64,000 bases of DNA from Undaria pinnatifida (GCA_012845835.1 JABAKD010000011.1:4820697-4884696), one strand, 5' to 3'. Shown: positions 8,664 through 19,683, counted from the first letter of the stretch. Numbers and translations: made by a program. The notes: a model not told the origin generated them from the letters alone.

Positions 8664-9709
8664 CTGCGTTTTTACGCAAGGTCGTACATATGGCGCGGGG
8701 GTTGTTGAGGTTGGGGTTGGAGTTGGGGTTGGGGTTGAGTTACGGCGCCTTGGTTTCAGGATACTAGCAATACAATGATGTGTATAGCTGTCCGTACCAA
8801 GCTATATGCGGAGGGCCCAGAGTGTTAGTAGGGATCGAGCCGTCGGAGGCTCCCTGCTGCATTCTTGTGGAATAGCAGCGGCATTCAGCCGTTTGCCTAA
8901 TAGGGTTTGGACGATTTCGAAGGCCGTATCTTGATGGGTTCGTAATCCTTCGTACACCGGCCACCAACCATGTGTTATTCCAAACACGGCCGATGGAAGA
9001 AAGAAAAGACTGAACCACTGTACACTTGTCACGCATCATTCCTGTGCATGAATATCTTCACCCGTATCGCATGCATACTGCATCCCGTTGCACTGTATCG
9101 CTCAAACACCCGCTCCGCGCGTGTGGCGAGCTCGGAATCGCCACATCTCGAGAACCGGACTTTCCACCCAAATCCCGCTATACTGAGTTCAGGATACAGA
9201 CACCCGGAAGAACCATACGAGACGCAGGACCCAGGAAAGTGAGTGCCGTGGCTGTAGGTCTACACGAACTGTGAGAACAGCCGCAACGGTGAGTGATTTG
9301 TAGGCCACCCGTGACCCGTTTGTTTTAGTTGGAGTTAGGGTTGGGGTTGGGATTGGGCTTGGCCGGGGGGGGGGGGGGGGGGGGCGGGGTTGGGGAGGGG
9401 GGGAGGGTTGGGGTTGGGGTTGGGGATTGGGGTTCAAAAAAGTCTAGACCAAAAAACAAAACATAGTGTGGTAGGTTTTTTACCCTGTCACCGTAGCCCC
9501 CACCCGTTTCTCTCCCCTTTCTTACCCCCCCCTCTCATTATTACTGGGGCCGCTGCGTCGGAGAGCACGCAATCGACCCGATAAAATTACCCCGCATCCG
9601 ATCTCCGTTTGTCCCCCCCCCCTCTTATTCTATCTTAAGACTACGGCTATGCATGATATGAGTACACGCCCCCCCTTCCCCCCCCCCCCCTCCCCCCTCT
9701 TATTCCCAC
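8664..9709. repeat. Intron with TTGGGG-like G-rich tracts and an exon-border copy
   Basis: GGTTGGGGTTGG-type tracts lie at 8697-8745 and 9328-9440, the second interrupted by a 20-bp G run. About 9536-9585 is a degenerate copy of the end of the next exon and its donor (GCGTGCTCTCCGACGCAGCG versus ACGTGCTCTCCGTCGCTGCC in the exon). A CTATGCATGATATGAG marker shared with intron 104-885 lies near 9648. 8764-9300 holds nothing I recognise. Confidence 0.6.
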
Positions 9710-9864
9710 CGGGGCGGCAGCGACGGAGAGCACGTAGTCCACCAAGAACACAATCCCATAACCAGTTTCCAGGGTCTCCACCCATGCCTTGCCTCCCAAG
9801 TACGTGCCAGCGATGTAAAAGAGGCACGATGACAAAGTGGCCATGGCCAAGAACAGCATACATG
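9710..9864 (-). CDS. K+ channel exon: S1 and S2
   Basis: The minus-strand exon follows the acceptor GTGACAG and ends at the donor CCCCG|GTGGGAAT, phase 0 out. It reads MLFLAMATLSSCLFYIAGTY, then LGGKAWVETLETGYGIVFLVDYVLSVAAAP. S1 is the first hydrophobic run. The WVE..E...G..F..DY pattern is the loop and S2 of BK-like channels, where the acidic and DY residues are conserved. Its phase-0 end fits exon 8663-8557. An in-frame ATG exists at 9859, but the family normally has more N-terminal sequence, so one or more upstream exons beyond 9.9 kb are likely and were not found. Confidence 0.78.
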
Positions 9865-10450
9865 CTGTCACGTACGTACATATAAGCAGACGTCGCGGCC
9901 GAGGAAGGGGGAGGGGAGGGGAGATGAAGGGGGGGGGAGAGAGAGTTGCGAGGGGGGCGGAGGGGGAGGGGGGGAGTGGAGAGGGAAGGGGAGGGGTTTG
10001 AGGGGGGGTGGAGCGGAGGGAGGGGACGTCAAAGGGGGAGGGGGGGGGGGGAGGAGGAGGAGGGGGGGGAGGGGGGAGTGTGGGAGTGTGTGTGGGGGGG
10101 GTGAACGGAGGTGATCGTGGAGGGGAGGAGGGGAGGAGGTGATAGTGGGTGCGGGGGGGGGTGGACGGGGGGGGTGGCGTAGCAGGGGGGTGGGCCGCGG
10201 GGGGACAGCGGGAGAAAAAAGCGGAGGGGGTAGTGGAGCGGGAGGTGAGGGGAGGGAGTAGAAGCGGATGGGGGGGGGGGGGGAGAAAGAGAGGATAAAG
10301 AGGGTGAGAAATGTGGAGGGATGGATATCAGATACGTGTGGGTGGGTAGAGAGGAAGGGGGGGGGGGGGGGGAGCTAAGATGGAGGCGGGGGAGGAGCAG
10401 GCGATTCGTCAGAAAATGGTTGGCCTGGGCTAGGCTGCACGTGATCGAAC
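9865..10450. repeat. G-rich low-complexity tract, probable intron
   Basis: The plus strand is almost purely purine, with G runs of 6-18 from 9900 to 10390. On the minus strand it is a pyrimidine tract leading away from the S1 exon's upstream side. The minus-strand Ser/Pro-rich frame ending at 10454 is treated as low complexity, though its first ~27 residues are of normal composition. Confidence 0.6.
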
Positions 10451-10997
10451 TCATGTGACCGTCAGGATGTCTCTGGGTGTATAGGCGTGAACAGATGCAA
10501 TTTCCCTGTGGCTAAAAGATACGTATTATACAAAGTACACGTAGACTGAAAAGTTTGGCATAGGTATTACGAGGTATATATCATATCATACCACTGGTGG
10601 AAATACGTTGTCCCTGGGACCAGGTACCTAAATACGCAAACAACTACCACACAGAAGGATCATGACATCTGGAATGCCGTACGTACCGCTATGTCATATG
10701 TACACGGGTGTATACTGTATACAACTCAGGGAAATTACGAAAGAATGGGCAAAACTCTTTTGAAAAACGAACGGGAAACACGAAACAACGAAAAAACGAT
10801 AAAAATAACAAAAACTGAAGGCGCGCTTGTACTTTGTAGTACAATGTACAACGACAATTTTGATCTGACATTATAATAGCTGACGTTTTATTGTTACAAT
10901 GTTGTACAATGTACAACGACAATTTTGACATGACATATAATAGCTGACGTTCTATTGTTCATTGTATACCAGGGACACGTTATACAAAAAAACGAAG
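10451..10997. repeat. Intergenic or intron stretch with a ~67-bp tandem duplication
   Basis: ACAATGTACAACGACAATTT to TAATAGCTGACGTT occurs twice in tandem, about 10841-10907 and 10908-10966. The remainder is AT-rich and unremarkable. Confidence 0.7.
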
Positions 10998-11068
10998 TTG
11001 ACTAGATGTATGATATGAGTGTCGACGAAATCTTCGATCTCACAGCTGGTTTGAGTGTATTTGCGTAA
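10998..11068 (-). repeat. Repeat C fragment
   Basis: GTCGACGAAATCTTCGATCTCACAGCTGG matches the left end of repeat C in reverse. Only about 70 bp remain. Confidence 0.6.
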
Positions 11069-11449
11069 CAAAGGAAAAATGACGCTGGTACGTGTGATAC
11101 TACGTATTGTATTCGTACTATATCATATAATATACACCAGGGCATTTCACGGGTCATCACCCGAACCGCGAATCATGCCAGGAGGATATCAAAATTTGGC
11201 GGATCGAGTGGTGTCGGAGCAAGAGGTGCTAGAAATATCACGAAACGGATAGGGTCGATTCGGGTCAGGAGGTTTTCAAATCTCGCGGGCGGAGCTGGGT
11301 ACCCTGGCTTGACCTGACCCGTGAAAATATTGTATACCACCAGCCAATAGATACCACTGCTATGCCGCTGTTCGTTCAACAAATCAAATTTCAAACATCA
11401 AAATTTCGAACTATTTTGTTACTTTGACGCTCCCATCTCTTGGCTCATC
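11069..11449. other. No gene recognised
   Basis: Mixed-composition sequence. GGTCGATTCGGGTCAGGAGG and TGACCTGACCCGTGA recall the GACCCGACC-type motifs near 57.7 kb, too short to call a repeat. Confidence 0.3.
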
Positions 11450-11735
11450 AATCTTGCCGGCCAGCGCGTGCAGTAGTAGTACAACCGGTATGGCTTCCGA
11501 TTTCATATTTGGTTTTAGGCTGATGTATATATATGAACTGCTTCAGCTATATGCTACGTGGCACGTGTATGTCACAAGCCTACCACTTTGTTTTTTGTCT
11601 TGCTTTTCCTGCGGCATGCTTCCACCCAAAAAGGTGACTGAAGCTCTGTGACCTTACTAACCAGACGAACTAGAATGTGACGATGATGAGCTAGACCATC
11701 GTGAGAACGACGACAACGACAACATCATGAACAAA
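11450..11735 (+). mobile_element. Repeat D, diverged copy
   Basis: It shares the order CCGATTTCAT, AACTGCTTCAGCTAT, ACCACTTTG, a GCATGCTTCCAC-like block and GTGACTGAAGCTCTGTGACC with 5420-5700, with many differences. A few GACAAC triplets at 11708-11722 may be the remains of its tail. Confidence 0.5.
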
Positions 11736-11914
11736 GTGTGTCCACTCCCATCGGGGTTGGAACCTTAGACACCACCCGCACACAGGAAACCACCCCGGTG
11801 TATTAACAATTGCTAAACGCGAAGCGATTATCAACCGGGGTGATAACAAACGCCAAACAGTTCATACGGCAAACTATAATGTATACCACTGGTAGAATAC
11901 GTACTTAGCTCCAT

Positions 11915-12500
11915 CTCCCTCGGTGGGGGGAGCAGCGCCGGCCGGTACTGCGGTATCACCGCCGCCGGTATGCTGGTTCTCTTTGAACCAGAGTTTTCCT
12001 TTTTTCTGCCCTTCTGTCCGTTTCTTCGTCCTTTTTTTTTGCTCCGCCCTTTTCTGTTCCCTTTGGGGTGCCCTCGGGGGGCTATGCAGGCGATCGATGA
12101 TGTCGGTATGGACTCCGTCGTCGTTAGATAGAGTAAGCAGAGGACAGACCAGGCAGCAATGCTCCTAACCCTCTAGGAGTTGCATTCGGGATCCATTTGA
12201 GTGCTGCCCCGACTTCGACCGGGTGCGTCAACTGCTTTGTTGTAGCTCGGTGTCTGCTTTGCTTAGTTTCCGTTTTGCCCCATCGTCTTGTTTCACTCAA
12301 ATGTTTGGTCTTCCTGGGTTCCCAACATTCATCAACCTCTTCCCTCCGCCCGCGCTGCGCTTCTTGCTCTCTTCTTTCAATTTCTTTCGATTTTTTCCCT
12401 CCTCCTCCTCGTTTTTTTCTTTCTTGTTTCTTTCTTCTTGCCGTCTTTCCTTCCTTGCACGTAGTCGGGTTGTTTTTTCTATATCCCCTTTAGGAGTCCT
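11915..12500 (+). mobile_element. LINE 3'-region copy related to 43.3-43.6 kb
   Basis: It aligns with 43325-43640: GGTACTGCGGTATCACC, GGGGGGCTATGCAGGCGATC, the block around AGAGGACAGACCAGGCAGCA, and GCAATGCTCCTAACCCTCTA. In the second copy this sequence follows a broken LINE reverse transcriptase, so I infer a 5'-truncated LINE tail. The short frame ending RGQTRQQCS is shared by both copies. Confidence 0.6.
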
Positions 12501-13079
12501 CTCTAAGTGAGTTTTTCGTACATTGTGCAAGTAAGCCCGGAGGACCCATCGTGTATCTCACGCCGAGTCGGAGAGCTGTTTTGTGACTATGGTACAATCA
12601 AATACTGATCTGTCATACGGATTAAGTTGTTTTGAGGCCTACCTTCCACAGAGTCGGGGGCTATTAGTGATAGAGGTACGATTTCATACCGGTCTAGGAT
12701 TATTTTGTTTGTCTTGTGTGAGGCTTGATTATCCCCCTTTTTCCGTTTAGCTTGCCATTTCTCTGGTAAGTTCTCTGCGTTGAAAGTGCCAATTGGATCG
12801 AGGGCATTTCTATATCCCCTTTATTTATTGGATTGAGGGCATTCTATGTCCCCTTTAGCGCCCCTCTCTAAGTCTGCATAATTCGTTGTTAATTTTTGTA
12901 TATCTTCACCAGTGTAAGTGCCGCGTACATTGAAGTAGCTATAATTGACGGCATGCAGTGTCGTCTTTTTTAGTTCTCTTCTGTGAGTGAGTTCTTCGTG
13001 TATTTTGTAAACAAACATGGTAAGTTCTTCGTCTACTGTGGGAGTGAACACCGAGGGGTTCTCGAAGGCACAATCAACG
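12501..13079. repeat. Short local repeats, no gene
   Basis: GAGGGCATT-CTAT-TCCCCTTTA occurs at about 12800 and 12836 and, in part, near 12480. CTCTAAGTGAGTTTTTCGT- and TGTGAGTGAGTTCTTCGT-like blocks recur at 12503 and 12983. No product is recognised. Confidence 0.45.
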
Positions 13080-13860
13080 GCGCCTTCCTTTTTCTCCTCC
13101 GTAAATTAAACATTTTCAACCATTCATTCCGTCCGATATCATTTTTATTGATGACATCTCCTCTTTCTTTTCGCCTCGAAGCCTCGAAGCCAAGCAGGTT
13201 CTCAAGTTCTCCTTACGGCATTTCTGGCCTACTTTTACTTGGCGACGGTTTTAATAAAAGTGTTTCGCTCATGCTGCTTCCTTCGTTTATATGTTTTCCT
13301 TCCATCAAAGTAAACCTTTAGAACCTCATATTCGTATTAAACTCTTGGCATTACTTTAAGCTTCAATTTCTTTATTACTACAACTTATTTCATCGAGTGC
13401 TACCCTTCCTCACCCAAAGAATGGGCGCCATGGAATGTCAAATTATGATCTTGAGAACCTCATATTCGTATTAAACTCTCGGCATTACTTCAAACTTCCA
13501 ATAATGTCGAATCGAACAGCTACAACTTTTTCCCCTTTTCCTCGTCCGAGTGCCGCCCTGCCCTACCCGAAGCATGGGCGCCGGCGAATGCCGGCGCCCA
13601 TGCGGAGCCCTTGTAAATATATATAAAATCCTTCCTTGGTGTCAGGGATTATTAGGTCAGGAGTTTTTTTTTGTCTCGGCCGAAGCATGCGATTCGCGGA
13701 ACTGGAATTCTTGGTCGAATATAGCTTCGTTCGAGCGCCGCCTTCGGGGGGCGGCTCCAACGCCCCTCGCCCTGCCGTGTCCGTTCCGCACATCAACGTG
13801 AACGCGGACGGATGCCGAGCGCGAGACAAGCGAGAAGTTGCAAAAATACCGCATGTTGAG
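13080..13860 (+). mobile_element. Repeat E copy 1, hairpin-bearing element
   Basis: About 750 bp colinear with 17585-18360. In order: CTCTTTCTTTTCGCCTCGA, CATATTCGTATTAAACTC (twice, in a ~120-bp internal duplication at 13325 and 13452), a hairpin at 13573-13604 (14-bp perfect arms around GCATGGGCGCCGGC, loop GAAT), a TA-rich linker, CAGGAGTTTTTTTTTGTCTC, and a second G/C hairpin near 13735-13760 (GCCGCCTTCGGGGGGCGGC). No coding potential is seen. It resembles no class I can name. Confidence 0.75.
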
Positions 13861-15139
13861 GAGGAATTTCGAATATTTTGGTTGCATCTTGATGTCTGCA
13901 ACGCCTGGATGATTTACAAAATTGGTATCATTTCCAAACGGTACTTGATAATGATTGGAATTTTGCGGTGGCATACTCTCGAGCGTTAGTTTCTTTGCTG
14001 CACTTTTCCACTAGTTCCTTTGGTTTCTTGCTCGGCCTTTTCATTGCTTTTGTTTCTGCTCGTTTTGCCAGTTGAAAATTCAATTTTTAGCGTGGGTTCA
14101 CCTAAAACGTGACACAAATTACCGACGATATCCAACAACTTCGTGACACAAATTACCGACGGCAAGATGTTTCGTGACAAAATAACTCCCAAATCATGGA
14201 ATCATGATATTTTCACGCAACATAATCTTGAGACAAAACCAAGCAGGTAGAGCCGTCTCTTCGGCCTTGGCCCTGGCTTTAGCTCGGCCGCTGACAAATC
14301 AGGCAGCCTCTGCTGTAGGCATGAACGAGTGCGGTGGATTCGCAGCGAACTACCCCGCTGTGCTCGCTTCTATGTGGCCATTGTCCATGCCATTTCATGT
14401 CATCTTCCTTCTGTTTTGAGCTCGTCGTCGCACGGTTGAGGTACGAGGAAACCCGTACGTACTGGGTGAGAACAGCAGTATGTACGACGAGCATGAACGC
14501 CAACTGACGACATTGGCAAACACACAACGGCAGGTGTAGCAGCAGTAGCCGAAGGGCGAAACTTGTAGTACATACCGCAGCAACTAGTACCAACCAGAAT
14601 CACAGCAGATAGCTCAAAGTAGTGCAGTATAAGTGCCGTTGGCAAGTTTAGTCGTACACGCATCACTTTGTCCAATATATAACAACCGTTTTATGTTCAT
14701 ATTGATCAAGAATAAAATATTACGTTTCCTGTAAGAATGATACGTCGTACGAGCGGACGTTCTGATGTGCTGCTGCCGTGAGACCATCGAGCACACCGCA
14801 TGTTTTACTTTAAACAAGAGCGAACAAGAGGCAGGGCATAGGGGCCCCCAAGACACGTGACAACCACGGCCAGCTGTCGATCGCGTAATTGGCCGGTAGT
14901 CCGTGCTTCGGTGGGTGTATCGGAAGTCGTTCGTAGTACTACTGCTGTAGACCGTCGAAAAACCACGTGACATCCCGTTCTTTTGGTGGCAGACTCGCCA
15001 GTAGACCCCCGAAATTCCTTTCCTTTCTCTTCTTATTTGTTCTTTGTTTCTTTTTTCCAATCGACTTGCGTCTGTCGTGCGTATACGTAGCGATAGATAC
15101 TATTTAATACGTGTAATATATACGTGGTAGTCTTTCTTA
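13861..15139. other. No gene recognised
   Basis: Ordinary-complexity sequence. CGTGACACAAATTACCGACG occurs twice (14107 and 14142). Several 60-150-codon frames lie on the minus strand (14279-14593, 14614-15060), none with a recognisable motif or good flanking splice sites. Confidence 0.3.
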
Positions 15140-15412
15140 GGTGGCACGCGGTATAGTCGGTTTTTACAGACGCGAGTAATGAGACGTATGCACCGGTATG
15201 GACCTGGCACATCGTAGACCGACTCCCGATTTCACTTTTATATGTTTCTGGTGGAGGCATGAATTGCGTCAGCTGTGACATATGCGTGTACCAGGTACCA
15301 CCTTGGGCTGTTTGTGTTTTTCCCTAGGGTATTCCTCAGCTCCAGTGACTGGAGCCTGTCCTGTGACCACGGACTTGATTATGCGAGTTAATGTGAGAAC
15401 AACAACGACTGA
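15140..15412 (+). mobile_element. Repeat D copy
   Basis: Aligns with 5420-5700 throughout (GATTTCA..TTTTATATGTTT, GGAGGCATGAATTGC, GACTGGAGCCTGTCCTGTGA) and ends GTTAATGTGAGAACAACAAC, a short (AAC)n tail. Confidence 0.7.
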
Positions 15413-16055
15413 ATTATTTCCTGTTTCTTGACCTTTCAGCTGCTTCCTGCACATTTGGTTTTTTTGCCAACACGATTTTGAACTTTTTCGCGATTGTTTC
15501 TTCCTTTTTGTCTAGTAAGTTGAACTTCCATTCCACACTCGAGTCATCAAGGGTCCAAGACTCGAGACGAGACGAAGCAAGGTTATTTGCCCCGTCCCGT
15601 CCGAGACCCAGAGCAGCGTAGGGCACCAGCTGCCAGGGGTGTGAGACGAGGCATGCCCGGCATGGGCCAGGTAACGTTGCCTGCAACAACTGCCCGCCAC
15701 AGTATAAACGCGCGGACGGATGCTGAGCGAGACAAGCGAGAAGTGCGTTTTTTTTTGTATTTTGGGCGGTATACGCCAGAGCTATTCTCGGATCTTGGAA
15801 TATGTACAGCTTGAACGAATAAATGAGGGACAACTTTTCCAAATTGGCATCATTTCCTAATTTAAATCTAATTTTTTTCCCGGCGTCGCTTTTTTCATGG
15901 CGGTCTCGAAGAGCTGTTATTGTTCTCCTGAGTACTACTAACTGTAGTACGTGGAGAGGGGAAAGCTTCGGAGATCCCTCTTACGAAGTCGGTGAGAATT
16001 AATTAACGCACTCGAAAACGTAATTGGTTGGTATTTTGGCATAACACACTACTGA
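15413..16055. repeat. Mostly unassigned, with a repeat E tail fragment
   Basis: 15695-15745 (GCGGACGGATGCTGAGCGAG, then ACAAGCGAGAAG) matches the right end of repeat E. Nothing else is recognised. Confidence 0.5.
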
Positions 16056-16290
16056 GTTACTGAGTCACGTGCAGTGGGTAGTGCTGTGTCGTGAGTTCGA
16101 TTCTCACCGCCTTCATATTATAATATTTGTCGTTTTCGAGCGTGCGCGCTGACGACATTATGAATGAATGTTTTTTTTGGTAGTTCAACATGCCATGTAG
16201 CACTACCCACAGTGAGAGTCCAGTGATTAAGTAGCTCAGTGGGCAGTGCTGTAGGATTTCTCGGTCAAGTCACTTTGTTCGAAGGGCGCT
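16056..16290 (+). repeat. Two tRNA-like promoter remnants
   Basis: 16071-16112 has GCAGTGGGTAGTGCTG followed by GAGTTCGATTCTC, close to Pol III box A and box B. 16229-16275 has TAGCTCAGTGGGCAGTGCTG (an exact TAGCTCAGTGG box A) and then TTGTTCGAAGGGC. Neither folds as a whole tRNA by eye. I infer SINE heads. Confidence 0.45.
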
Positions 16291-16539
16291 GTCCAACGCC
16301 TTCCATATCCGTCCCCTATACCTGATCGTGAACGCATACTACGTACGGGAGGTAAGATACACATTCGAGAATAGCGGGGATGATTTTGGGTTTTGGATTC
16401 CTAGGCAGTCATTTTTCCGAGAACGGGTCAACGCGTGGCGTACTAATCAATGACACAGCAGCAATCTAAAGTATAGTAGTAGTAGTAATCAACGATATAT
16501 ACCTGGTACGCTGTTTTCAAATTCCGACCTTTAAGAGCA

Positions 16540-16615
16540 GCTGTAGTTGTTGTTGTTGTTGTTGTTCTCACATTAACTCCCATAATCAAGTCCGTGGTCA
16601 CAGGACACAGGCTCC
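16540..16615 (-). mobile_element. Repeat D 3'-tail, inverted
   Basis: (GTT)n at 16540-16565, then CTCACATTAACTCCCATAAT and GTCCGTGGTCACAGGACACA. Read in reverse this is the last ~70 bp of repeat D with its (AAC)n tail. Confidence 0.75.
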
Positions 16616-16755
16616 ATCAGTAAATAATAATGTTGACTGACACCATATAGGCAACACCTCTCTGGGTACGTAACGCGGCGTCAACCATCGTAATATCGTA
16701 CAATATGGGGGAAAGTAATCTCTACGGAAAGATCCTGTTTTGTTTTTATCAATTG

Positions 16756-17110
16756 TCACCCGGCCGCCCCGGTGGTCTGGTGGTTTTACTCTCGAATACT
16801 ACTAACGTTTGGTTGTCCTTTAGTTCGACACCCACCACGATGAGATTCGACTTTATTTGCAAAAATGCAAGAAAAAAAAAGGATCAACTGCTGAGAGCGC
16901 CTAGCAGCGTGGGTAGGTACAATTCGACGCGAGTCGACGAGGGAAGAAAATGCTGGATTCTCCTCGCGGTAAAAATGAAGGCACGCGCCGAAGTGGGGAG
17001 GGAGGAGGAGGTCCCGCTATGTGACCCCGGATCTGAGGTACTACTGGGAGGGAGCGCGAGAGGGGTGCGAGGATAAAAGATGGGATGAAGGAAAAAAAAT
17101 GTTGCAAAGG
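16756..17110 (+). mobile_element. SINE-B, full-length copy
   Basis: A tRNA-like head, GGTGGTCTGGTGGTTTTACT (box A) and TAGTTCGACACCC (box B), is followed by the body GCAGCGTGGGTAGGTACAAT, CGACGCGAGTCGACGAGGGA, GGTAAAAATGAAGGC, and an A-rich end GGAAAAAAAATGTTGCAAAG. A second copy at 55756-56115 has the same order. It is about 350 bp with no ORF of its own. Confidence 0.75.
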
Positions 17111-17220
17111 TTTATTTTACTACTACCAGTAAATGATATGTTACGAGTAGTCTCTGGGAAGTAAGCACGGCACCGTCAGCAGTCGTCATGGTATAGAGAC
17201 ATTCCGTATATTATTATAAA

Positions 17221-17290
17221 GAATGAAAATACACTCCAGCTGTGAGATCGCAGATTTCATATATCATGTATTGAGGGGACGCGTCCAGAT
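17221..17290 (+). repeat. Repeat C left-end fragment
   Basis: AAAATACACTCCAGCTGTGA followed by GATCGCAGATTTCAT. The homology fades after about 60 bp. Confidence 0.6.
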
Positions 17291-17584
17291 TCGACAACGT
17301 GAAAGCACCCGCGAAGCAAATACAGCAGACACACATATCCCGCCTTCCCGAGAAAAAACAGAGAAGAAGCGCTACGCCAACCTCCCGTACGAGCATAGCC
17401 ACCCCCGCACCTATCTTAGACAACGCCGCCGCAACGAGAGATTGCTCTCCTCTTCTTCATTTTCCTCCTCGCCCGCGACCACGCAGACCGATCAATGCGA
17501 CAGCCTTCACGTAACAAACAAAGCTATCTCCTTCCAAAACCTCGCCGGCTGACATTGCCCCATGTCGACGTTTGATGCAAACCG
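17291..17584. other. No gene recognised
   Basis: Two overlapping plus-strand frames of about 70 and 110 codons, Ser/Arg/Pro rich, with no domain I recognise. Confidence 0.3.
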
Positions 17585-18360
17585 ACTTTGCATCCTGTCG
17601 ACTTCGAACCTCCATTGCCACGGGGACAGCAGTGCAGTCTCTTCATTAATGCCAAGGCCTCTTTCTTTTCGCCTAGAGGCGACGCAGGTTCTCAATACTA
17701 TTTTCGTTTTTTTTGTTTGATAGACGCCAACTTTTACTTGACGGCGCATTTAACAGTGTATTTCGCCTATCCTTGCCTTCTTTGTTGAATAATATTACGT
17801 TTTTTCTTCTGTCAAAGTATGACCTTCATAATCCCATGTTCGTATTAAACTCTTGGCATTACTTTAAAGTTCAATGAATGCCAAATCGGACAACTACACC
17901 TTAACTTGTCGAAGTGCTGCCCTGCCCTGTCCGTAGCATGGGCGCCGGCGAATGCCGGCGCCCATGCGGAGCCCTTGTATATATATATATATGTATATGA
18001 TCATTCTTTATCGCCGGCGCCCATGCAGAGCCCTTGTATATATATATATATGTATATGATCATTCTTTATCTTTGATTCGGTCAGGATTTTTTTTCGTCT
18101 CGAAGTTCGTAAAGTATTATAGCATTATAAATATATATATGATCATTCTTGTTTTTTTTTATTCCGTCAGGAGTTTTTTTCGTCTCGGCCTCAGTATGAG
18201 ATGCTCGGAACTGGAATTTCTGGGTCAAATCGCTTCGTTCGAGCGCCGTCTTCGGGGGGCGGCTCCAACGCTCCTCGCCCTCGGCCTAATCCGTTCGGCA
18301 CCTCGACGTGAACGCGGATGGATGCTGAGCGAGACAAGTGAAAAGCGCGCAGAAAAAAAC
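17585..18360 (+). mobile_element. Repeat E copy 2, hairpin-bearing element
   Basis: Colinear with 13080-13860. It has the same perfect 14-bp-arm hairpin (17937-17968) followed by a TA-rich linker. A segment from the hairpin's right arm through the linker is duplicated at about 18011-18070, and the linker again at 18127-18150. The second hairpin with CTTCGGGGGGCGGCTC lies near 18245-18265, then GAACGCGGATGGATGCTGAG. Confidence 0.75.
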
Positions 18361-18369
18361 ATTATAGAC

Positions 18370-18630
18370 GGTACTCTCGAGTCGTTCTGCGGTAGCCCTC
18401 CAACTTTTCTTCAACGAAATCGCCGGTTTTGAAACCAGTTCCCGGCCGTATCTCCTGATTTAGTGTCCCTCGACACCCCGACGTCGTCGATCGTTAGACC
18501 TTTGCACGCAAGAAATATATGGATGGTTTTTTCTCAATAATATCCTTCCTTGTGTCGAGCAGTCATGAAACGTTCGTTCAAGAAAATCGCTGGTTTTGGG
18601 GGGGGCTATCGTAGAATCAGAGTCCTCCGG
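18370..18630 (-). repeat. Repeat F copy
   Basis: TTCCCGGCCGTATCTCCTGA, TTGTGTCGAGCAGTCATGAA and ACGTTCGTTCAAGAAAATCG match 5160-5400 and the reverse complement of 22580-22935. Confidence 0.75.
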
Positions 18631-19479
18631 TTATTCTTCGGATCTTGATGTACATGTTTATGGAGAGGATGATAACATAAAACTTGGCAAGACATTATTT
18701 CCAAATTTTGGCGCCATATTTTGTCCCAAAACAAATAATATTTACTGTAAAAAAAAAAAACATGGTCCGCGGTAGGTATGATATCATAATATACTGTAGT
18801 AGTAGTGCATTTCATTATCGGATTTCGGTAGGTACGTGCGTACATGGATAGACATGGCAAGCGCACGCATGGCTAAAACGAGAAGGTAGTGACTACGATG
18901 ACTGCGGCAGAAAACGCCACTCAGCAGCATTACGAGTGGCTGCGTCCCCGGCCTCGAGGGCGTGGTAGTTCGGACACATCGACATAGTTTGTACTCGTGC
19001 AAGTAATATAGATACGAGTATGAGCACACACAGTGATGCGCTCTACTACACACACGCTTTTTGTCTGACTTATAGCAAGGGGGAGGTTGTACCAAAAAAC
19101 AGGGGAAAGATTTTCGACACGAAAAACAAGGGAAAAATCGTTCCTGTCGTTCCGCTGCGCCACGCGAAGGTCGTATAGTAAATAGTATAGACGGTATCCA
19201 GGACGGAAGAAACCAGTGGCATGCATTCGTTCCGGTATCGCCTCGTTTGGTGGTTCTTTTCCCCGAGAATAGTCTATGGAGAAGTACAGACAATGTGGGA
19301 GGCGCGCTTTGTTGTTGCTGTGGTGCCTCTGCCTCCGTTGCTGTTTTGGTGGTTTGCCGCGGTCAACTGGAAAAAGAGCGCTCGTGTTGGTACGTAACTG
19401 ACAAATAGTTTTGTGTTGCTTCCTACTTGACGTGCTCCTTGCCGTTGATTGCTGATTGATCATGTCTAGTGATATTACA
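18631..19479. other. No gene recognised
   Basis: Two overlapping minus-strand frames of about 170 codons (18784-19293, 18930-19463) cover this stretch. Neither shows a domain, signal or splice context I can support. Confidence 0.3.
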
Positions 19480-19665
19480 TAGAGCCGGTCGCCTCTGTGG
19501 TCTATCTAGTGGTTCTCTTCGAATACTACTGGCGTTGGTCCTTGCGTTTGATTCCCACTGTCGTGATATATGATTTTATTCGCAGAAATGCAATAGGATC
19601 AGCTAACTGCTGAGAACGCCTAGCAGCGTGGGTACATACATTTCGGTGTCGCATAAGCGACAAAG
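19480..19665 (+). mobile_element. SINE-B, 3'-truncated or diverged copy
   Basis: CTGTGGTCTATCTAGTGGTT, GCGTTTGATTCCCACTG (degenerate box B), GGATCAGCTAACTGCTGAGA and GCCTAGCAGCGTGGGTACAT parallel 16756-16925. Confidence 0.65.
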
Positions 19666-19683
19666 AGGTAATTATAGTATTCA

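Noticed and set aside
9240-9440. Minus-strand frame with YKSLTVAAVLTV as a further channel exon
   Set aside because: Exons 9864-9710 and 8663-8557 join directly in phase 0 with continuous S2-S3 sequence, leaving no room for it.
16229-16275. tRNA gene from the exact TAGCTCAGTGG box
   Set aside because: Box B is degenerate and no cloverleaf forms; treated as a SINE remnant.
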